DNA of 64,000 nucleotides from Blautia_A aquisgranensis (lineage in GTDB: Bacteria > Bacillota > Clostridia > Lachnospirales > Lachnospiraceae): the NCBI RefSeq assembly GCF_040096615.1, contig NZ_JBBMEJ010000003.1, positions 1-64,000 of the forward strand. Reading direction: 5' to 3'. The position numbers and the translations under genes were made by a program. Positions 58,952-64,000 of the stretch are shown in pieces (the stretch's first letter is position 1; each line of letters begins with the position of its first letter). The notes under the pieces were generated by a model that saw only the letters and a program-made list of their open reading frames with translations, was not told the DNA's origin and made no database searches.

Positions 58952-60916
58952 TTGGAAAACTATACTAAGTACAAGCTGAAAAGCAGTGATGAGCTTACAT
59001 CAGTGCTGAGCGGCAAGGACAACCTGTTCGTGATTGCCTGTAACAAATGTTTCAAGGAATTTGAGACTGTTGACGAACCGGATTGCGATGAGTTCCTGAA
59101 ATTCGCCAAAGAGCAGGGAAAAACCATCACAGGCAGTGCGAAATTTGATTTCCTGTGCAATAAGATGCACACAGAAAGAAAATTACAGGATCTGCTTCCG
59201 GAAGGTACAGAGAATGTAGTAGTGATTTCCTGCGGTCTTGGTATTCAGACTGTTGCAGACCTGGCTGGCAAACCGGTCATTGCGGCAAGCAATACCCTGA
59301 ATTACAGAGGCCATCACGGCATGGCACTTACGAAGAAGAGCTGTGATGCATGTGCACAGTGTTATCTGAACGTTACCGGAGGTGTCTGTCCTATCGTCGA
59401 CTGTTCCAAGAGTCTTGTCAACGGACAGTGCGGCGGAGCTAAGAATGGCAAGTGTGAAGTAGACCCGAACAAGGACTGTGCCTGGGAAAAAATCTACCAG
59501 AGACTGGCGAAGCAGGGCCGTCTGGAGGAATTCCTCAATCAGCCCGTACAGGTTCGTGACTACTCCAAGGTTAACTTCAAGGTAATCAATGATTATGTGA
59601 AGTCCATCAGAGAAGACAGACTGAACGGATACTATGGCGGTGTTCATCCTTCAGAGCGTAAGGAATTCAGTGAGCACATTGCCCTGAAGAAATTCCCGGA
59701 TCCGAAGACAGTTGTGATCTCCATGTCACAGCATCTTGGTGCACCGGCGAATCCGATCGTTCAGGTTGGCGATACCGTTAAAGTAGGTCAGAAGATCGGT
59801 GAAGCTGCCGGATTTATCAGTGCACCGGTACACTCAAGTGTAAGCGGAACCGTAGTTGCTGTTGAGCCACGTATGCATGGCACAAGAGGCAGCGAAGTAA
59901 TGGCTGTTGTTATTGAATCAGACGGAAAAAATACTCTGCACGAATCCGTACAGCCACATGGCGATCTTGACAGCCTTACACCGGACGATATCATTGATAT
60001 CATTCGTGAAGCAGGAATCGTTGGTATGGGCGGAGCTGGTTTCCCGACATGTGTTAAGCTGAAACCGGCCAAACCAGTTGACACTATTCTCCTTAATGGA
60101 TGTGAGTGTGAGCCGCTTCTTACAGCAGACCACAGAGTTCTTCTTGAGTTTGCAGATGACATTATCTTCGGTCTGAAAGCAATCCTTAAGACAACAGGTG
60201 CCGGGAAGGGTATCATTGTTATTGAGGACAACAAGCCGGATGCGATTGAGTTAATGCAGGAAAAAGTTGCCAATATCGGTAACATGGAAGTTTTTGTTGC
60301 TAGAACCAAATACCCGCAGGGTGCTGAGAAAACCCTCATTAAACGCGTTATGGGCAGAAAGGTTCCAAGTGGCGGTCTCCCGGCAGATGTTGGCGTTGTT
60401 GTAGATAATATCAGTACCGTAAAAGCGATCTCCGATGCGATCCAGAAGGGCATGCCTCTGGTTGAGCGTGTTGCAACTGTAACAGGTGAGAAGATCAAGA
60501 ATCCTGGCAACTTCATTATCAAGATCGGTACCAGCGTAAAAGAGCTGATCGATTACTGTGGTGGATTTACAGATGACGATGTTCAGGTCAAGATGGGCGG
60601 TCCGATGATGGGATTCCCTCTGAATACACTGGAAGTACCGATGATGAAGGGCTCCAACGGTATCATTGCCATCGATACAGACGAGACAAAAGAGCAGCCA
60701 TGTATCAAGTGTGGACGCTGCGTGGATGTCTGTCCGATGGAGCTTTCTCCTCTGTATTTCGTGAAATATGCGAAGGAAGAGAACTGGCAGGGCATGAAAG
60801 ACATGAATATCATGGATTGTGTTGAGTGCAGATGCTGTCAGTATATCTGTTCTTCCAAGATTCCGATCATTAACAGTATCAAAGCCGGAAAAAATGCAGT
60901 AAGGGGGATGAAGTGA
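58952..60916 (+). CDS. MetV-RnfC2 fusion protein (methylene-H4F reductase complex)
   Basis: A 654-residue two-part protein. Residues about 1-205 are a zinc/Cys-rich MTHFR C-terminal (MetV) domain (CDACAQCYLNVTGGVCPIVD, NGQCGGAKNGKCEV). Residues about 230-654 are an RnfC-like NADH/FMN and Fe-S protein: GMGGAGFPTCVKL for the FMN/NADH site and two 4Fe-4S clusters (CIKCGRCVDVCP, CVECRCCQYIC). In acetogens MetV, MetF and RnfC2 form the NADH-dependent methylene-tetrahydrofolate reductase; here MetV and RnfC2 are one chain. TTG 58952 with GGAAGGTGAG. Confidence 0.85.
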   Translation: MENYTKYKLKSSDELTSVLSGKDNLFVIACNKCFKEFETVDEPDCDEFLKFAKEQGKTITGSAKFDFLCNKMHTERKLQDLLPEGTENVVVISCGLGIQTVADLAGKPVIAASNTLNYRGHHGMALTKKSCDACAQCYLNVTGGVCPIVDCSKSLVNGQCGGAKNGKCEVDPNKDCAWEKIYQRLAKQGRLEEFLNQPVQVRDYSKVNFKVINDYVKSIREDRLNGYYGGVHPSERKEFSEHIALKKFPDPKTVVISMSQHLGAPANPIVQVGDTVKVGQKIGEAAGFISAPVHSSVSGTVVAVEPRMHGTRGSEVMAVVIESDGKNTLHESVQPHGDLDSLTPDDIIDIIREAGIVGMGGAGFPTCVKLKPAKPVDTILLNGCECEPLLTADHRVLLEFADDIIFGLKAILKTTGAGKGIIVIEDNKPDAIELMQEKVANIGNMEVFVARTKYPQGAEKTLIKRVMGRKVPSGGLPADVGVVVDNISTVKAISDAIQKGMPLVERVATVTGEKIKNPGNFIIKIGTSVKELIDYCGGFTDDDVQVKMGGPMMGFPLNTLEVPMMKGSNGIIAIDTDETKEQPCIKCGRCVDVCPMELSPLYFVKYAKEENWQGMKDMNIMDCVECRCCQYICSSKIPIINSIKAGKNAVRGMK

Positions 60917-60917
60917 T

Positions 60918-61538
60918 ATGTTGATTACCCAGTTAAAAGCAAAAGAAACGATCACATCACTGACAGCCGGAAAGAAAGTTTTTATCATCAACTGCCATGG
61001 ATGCAAAGAAGTTCGTTTTCCGGAAAAAGAAGCTGTCAGCCTTCAGAAAGAGCTTTCTGCTGAAGGAAATGTGACCGGGATCATGACAACGGATTACATC
61101 TGTAATCCTGAAAATATGCAGTTACGTCTTCAGAAACACATGGATAAGATCCAGGCGGCAGATCTGGTTCTGGTATTCTCCTGTGGTGTTGGTGTACAGA
61201 CAGTGGCTGAATATCTGGAAGATAAGATGGTTTGTGCAGCCTGCGATACATACCCGGTACCTGGTTTCCAGGGTGTGACACCGTTAGAGTATAAATGTGA
61301 CCAGTGTGGGGAGTGCTATCTGAACCTCACCGGCGGAATCTGCCCGATCACAGCATGTTCCAAGAGTCTTGTCAACGGCCAGTGCGGCGGTTCCAAGAAC
61401 GGTAAATGTGAAGTGGACAGTGATATGGAATGCGGCTGGGAGCGTATCTACAGACGACTGAAAGAGATCGGACGTCTTGACGCACTGAAATGCCCGACAC
61501 AGATCCATAATTTCGCAACAGATGATGAAGTGAAATAA
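60918..61538 (+). CDS. metV: MetV, zinc-containing MTHFR C-terminal domain protein
   Basis: A 206-residue soluble protein homologous to residues 1-205 of the preceding fusion (FIINCHGCKEV, CDQCGECYLNLTGGICPITA, NGQCGGSKNGKCEVDSDMEC). A second, separate copy of the same subunit type in one operon. It begins 1 base after the fusion stop, preceded by AGGGGGAT. It binds Zn or Fe-S through its many Cys and serves as partner of MetF. Confidence 0.88.
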   Translation: MLITQLKAKETITSLTAGKKVFIINCHGCKEVRFPEKEAVSLQKELSAEGNVTGIMTTDYICNPENMQLRLQKHMDKIQAADLVLVFSCGVGVQTVAEYLEDKMVCAACDTYPVPGFQGVTPLEYKCDQCGECYLNLTGGICPITACSKSLVNGQCGGSKNGKCEVDSDMECGWERIYRRLKEIGRLDALKCPTQIHNFATDDEVK

Positions 61539-61585
61539 AACGGAGTGAACATATCTCAAATTTTAAATGATTGGAGCAATGTATA

Positions 61586-62464
61586 ATGAAGATGAAAGAA
61601 TTATTCGACCGTGGTGAATTCGTAGTTTCAGCAGAAGTAGGACCGCCAAAGGGAATCCATGTAGATGAGCTGGTAGAAGAGGCAAAAACATATCTCAAGG
61701 GTGTTCATGCAGTAAACGTAACAGATAACCAGTCTTCTGTTATGCGTCTTGGTTCTCTTGCAATGTGTAAGGTTCTCAAGGATGCGGGTATGGATCCGAT
61801 CTTCCAGCTTGCATGTCGTGACAGAAACCGTATTGCTCTGGAGTCTGACCTTTTAAGCGCAGCAATGCTGGGCATCGAGAATATCCTCTGCCTGACAGGC
61901 GACCATACCAAGATGGGTGATCATCCACAGGCAAAACCGGTATTTGACCTTGATTCCGTATCTCTTCTTCACACAGTGAAGCTTCTGGAGTCTGGTGTAG
62001 ATCTTGGTGGCAATCAGCTTGTGGGCGAGCCTCCGAAATTCTCCAAGGGTGCAGTAGTATCTCCATGCAGCGATTCCGTTGATGCACAGCTTGCAAAGAT
62101 GGAGCGTAAGGTTGCAGCAGGTGCTGATTACTTCCAGACACAGGCTGTATTTGAGCCGGAGAAATTCATTAAATTTATGGAAAAAGCGAAACAGTTCGGA
62201 AAACCTGTACAGGTTGGTATCATCATCCCGAAGTCCGCAGGAATGGCAAAATTCATGAATAATAACGTTGCCGGTATCCATGTTCCGGATGAGATGATTG
62301 AAGAGCTGAAAGCAGACAAGGAAAAAACAAAAGCAGGTATCACAGGTGTTGAGATCGCAGCACGCATCATCAAAGAGTGCAAGCCATACTGTCAGGGTGT
62401 ACATATCATGGCACTTGGCTGGGAGTCCAAGATTCCGGAGCTGCTGAAACAGGCTGAGATCTAA
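61586..62464 (+). CDS. metF: Methylenetetrahydrofolate reductase
   Basis: A 292-residue FAD-dependent TIM-barrel enzyme that reduces methylene-tetrahydrofolate to methyl-tetrahydrofolate in the methyl branch of the Wood-Ljungdahl pathway. Visible: FVVSAEVGPPKG with the catalytic Glu, VNVTDNQSSVMRLGSLAM, IENILCLTGDH and ADYFQTQAVFEPEKFIKFME. Full length. GGAG about 10 bases before ATG 61586. Electrons probably come through the upstream MetV-RnfC fusion. Confidence 0.92.
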   Translation: MKMKELFDRGEFVVSAEVGPPKGIHVDELVEEAKTYLKGVHAVNVTDNQSSVMRLGSLAMCKVLKDAGMDPIFQLACRDRNRIALESDLLSAAMLGIENILCLTGDHTKMGDHPQAKPVFDLDSVSLLHTVKLLESGVDLGGNQLVGEPPKFSKGAVVSPCSDSVDAQLAKMERKVAAGADYFQTQAVFEPEKFIKFMEKAKQFGKPVQVGIIIPKSAGMAKFMNNNVAGIHVPDEMIEELKADKEKTKAGITGVEIAARIIKECKPYCQGVHIMALGWESKIPELLKQAEI

Positions 62465-62533
62465 ACATAAAAAATTCTGACGGGAAACAATTGTCGGATC
62501 AATTATCAGAAATATTATTCAGGAATAACAGGA

Positions 62534-62592
62534 AAGAGCTTTCCGAAAACGGATGCAGGAGTTGCATTCAGAACGGAAGGCTCTTTTTTTTG
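62534..62592 (+). terminator. Terminator of the methyl-branch operon
   Basis: AAGAGC.TTCCG pairs with CGGAA.GCTCTT, enclosing a small hairpin (GATGCA/TGCATT), followed by eight T. Confidence 0.85.
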
Positions 62593-62647
62593 TAAGAATA
62601 TGTAGAATGCTGTAAGAAAAAACTTCTCTACAGTACAAATTTATGCT

Positions 62648-63475
62648 ATGATTTTCATGCTGGACATACTATGGTCCTGCAGCAGTTTCAGAAATTACTG
62701 CATCCGAAGCGGCAGAAACGGGTACAGTAATTTCCGGGACTTCTGTAAAAAGGATAAGAGAATAAATAACGGAGGAAAGACTTCAGCCAGTGAAGATACG
62801 GGAAGCTCTGAGTACAAAGTTTGTATGATCACGGATGCTGCGGATATTACAGACCAGTCATTTAATCAGACAACGTATGAAGCGTGCAGAGATTACTGTA
62901 AAGCCAACAATATTGACTTCACGTATAAGAAAACGGACGGTGATACAGACTATGCCAGAACAGCCATGGTGGATGTGGCAGTTGCGGAAGGGTACAACAT
63001 TATTGTACTTCCGGGCTATGTATTCGCGCAGACAGTCGTGGACACTTCTTTTAAATATCCAGATGTTAAATTTATTGCACTGGATATGAATGCCGGAGAT
63101 ATCGGAGCAGCGGCAGCTACCGTATTTGTCAAAGCCATCAATATGGCGGAGAATCCAAACAACGTATCATCCACGATTCAGTACATTCACCAGAAAAAAG
63201 CGTTTTCTATTGTGAAGATCGCAGGTTTTGAGGTGAACTGGTTTATGATCATCACGATCGTACTTCTGATCGCGGCGAACATTGTATTATACCGTACTCG
63301 TCTGGGACTTCGCCTGATGGCCTGCGGTGAGCATCCACAAGCAGCAGATTCCGTTGGAATCAATGTTTACAAGATGCTTCCGTATATTATTTTTCTGCTT
63401 GTGCTTGCTGTTTCTTCCAAGAAATCAAGAGCACCGAAGGCAGAAGGAATCCCTTATGATAAGGGACAGAGATAA
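62648..63475 (+). pseudogene. BMP lipoprotein fused to ABC permease end (collapsed transporter operon)
   Basis: One frame. Residues about 43-150 are a BMP/Med-type nucleoside-binding lipoprotein (KVCMITDAADITDQSFNQTT, GYNIIVLPGYVFAQTVVDTS) without its signal peptide. They run directly into a sugar/nucleoside ABC permease (WFMIITIVLLIAANIVLYRT, LRLMACGEHPQAADSVGINV) and its very end (SRAPKAEGIPYDKGQR). The ATPase gene, one permease and most of the second are missing, apparently a deletion of several kb. The lipoprotein start and upstream sequence are also odd. Not expected to transport. Confidence 0.75.
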
Positions 63476-63489
63476 AGGAGGAAAAGGTA

Positions 63490-64000
63490 ATGGGAATTGT
63501 AGTGATCGGAGATGTTTTTATTGATGTCAAGGGCTATTCTACATCGCCATATATTCCGTATGGACGAAACGCAGGGACTGTGGTTCAGATCCATGGCGGA
63601 GTAGGACGAAATGTGGTAGAGGATATCGCCAACGTGGAGCTGGAGCCTACATTTGTCAGTGCCGTAGATGATGACAGTATGGGCGAGGATGTGATCCGTA
63701 AGCTGGACCGCCATAAGGTAAATACCCAGTATATGAAAAAAGTTGAAAACGGAATGGGAACATGGCTTGCAGTTTTTGACCATGAGGGAGATGTAGTTGG
63801 TTCCATTTCAAAAAGACCGGATCACAAATGGATCGAGCAGATCCTGGATGAACACGGAGACGAGATCTTTAAGGATGCGGACAGTGTTGCAATCGAGATC
63901 GATCTGGACAAGGACATCGTAAAAAAGACATTTGCCTATGCTGAGAAATACAACAAAAAGGTCTATGCCCTGGTTTCCAATATGAGTATTGCCATTGAGA
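63490..64000 (+). CDS. PfkB family carbohydrate kinase (partial, runs off the window)
   Basis: The first 170 residues of a ribokinase-like kinase. Visible: IVVIGDVFIDVKGYSTS, QIHGGVGRNVVEDIANVELE (GG motif binding the sugar) and TWLAVFDHEGDVVGSIS. AAAGGAGGAAAAG precedes ATG 63490, which is 14 bases after the broken transporter ORF. Substrate likely a nucleoside or pentose, given the BMP-type neighbour. The C-terminal ATP-binding part lies beyond the window. Confidence 0.85.
   Translation, partial: MGIVVIGDVFIDVKGYSTSPYIPYGRNAGTVVQIHGGVGRNVVEDIANVELEPTFVSAVDDDSMGEDVIRKLDRHKVNTQYMKKVENGMGTWLAVFDHEGDVVGSISKRPDHKWIEQILDEHGDEIFKDADSVAIEIDLDKDIVKKTFAYAEKYNKKVYALVSNMSIAIE

Noticed and set aside
1..64000. 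tRNA, rRNA, CRISPR array, complete insertion sequence
   Set aside because: I looked for cloverleaf ends, TTCRA loops, spaced direct repeats and transposase motifs and found none I could support; a tRNAscan or CRISPR finder run would be decisive.

Overview
The window looks like a chromosome segment from a Gram-positive gut anaerobe of the Lachnospiraceae, most likely Blautia or a close relative. The evidence is moderate GC content, AGGAGG ribosome binding sites before nearly every gene, sigma-A promoters of the TTGACA-17-TATAAT type, YesM/YesN-like sugar regulation, an FMN riboswitch, a T-box leader, GPH sugar symporters, and an acetogen-type metV/rnfC/metF cluster of the Wood-Ljungdahl methyl branch. 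I see no rRNA, tRNA, CRISPR array or intact insertion sequence.

Layout. 1-8458: two sugar ABC permeases, a YesM-like kinase, a YesN-like regulator and a GH106-type (rhamnosidase-like) enzyme, all on the + strand. 8461-12353: FMN riboswitch with ribU, a MATE exporter, a NUDIX hydrolase and an unknown protein. 12443-20440: two URO-D-fold proteins divergent from a PucR-type regulator, then a ROK repressor, a zinc alcohol dehydrogenase and a GPH symporter. 20540-26826: stress and repair enzymes (NimA-like protein, AAA/PD-(D/E)XK protein, MGMT, nitroreductase, HD protein) around a patch of broken genes (22862-24992). 26895-32398: T-box-controlled cstA, an Rrf2 regulator with a shared operator, and a macrodomain hydrolase beside a broken sirtuin. 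33444-36183: LysR regulator divergent from a shortened GPH transporter and a tannase-like esterase. 36300-40950: nitroreductase/ArsR pair, a type I toxin-antitoxin locus resembling par/Fst, more gene remnants, and a MATE exporter behind two tandem hairpins with matching loop sequence. 40970-46224: FliB-like protein, GH42 beta-galactosidase, subtilase. 47081-56056: an island of secreted, lipoprotein and zinc-ribbon proteins around a sensor/kinase/regulator trio. 56078-57888: group II intron fragment, small HTH genes and remnants. 57909-62592: DUF1638 protein, then a metV-rnfC fusion, metV and metF. 62648-64000: a collapsed BMP-type ABC transporter and the start of a PfkB kinase.

The most distinctive points are: (a) a convergent toxin/RNA-antitoxin locus at 37390-37696 with the architecture of the par/Fst family; (b) two unexplained leader RNAs, before a MATE gene (38720-38853) and before the methyl-branch operon (58784-58874); (c) an Rrf2 operator duplicated at two promoters; and (d) about a dozen truncated, internally deleted or fused genes, which point to repeated deletion events or to assembly problems and should be checked against reads. 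Family assignments come from recognising motifs by eye; no database search was run.
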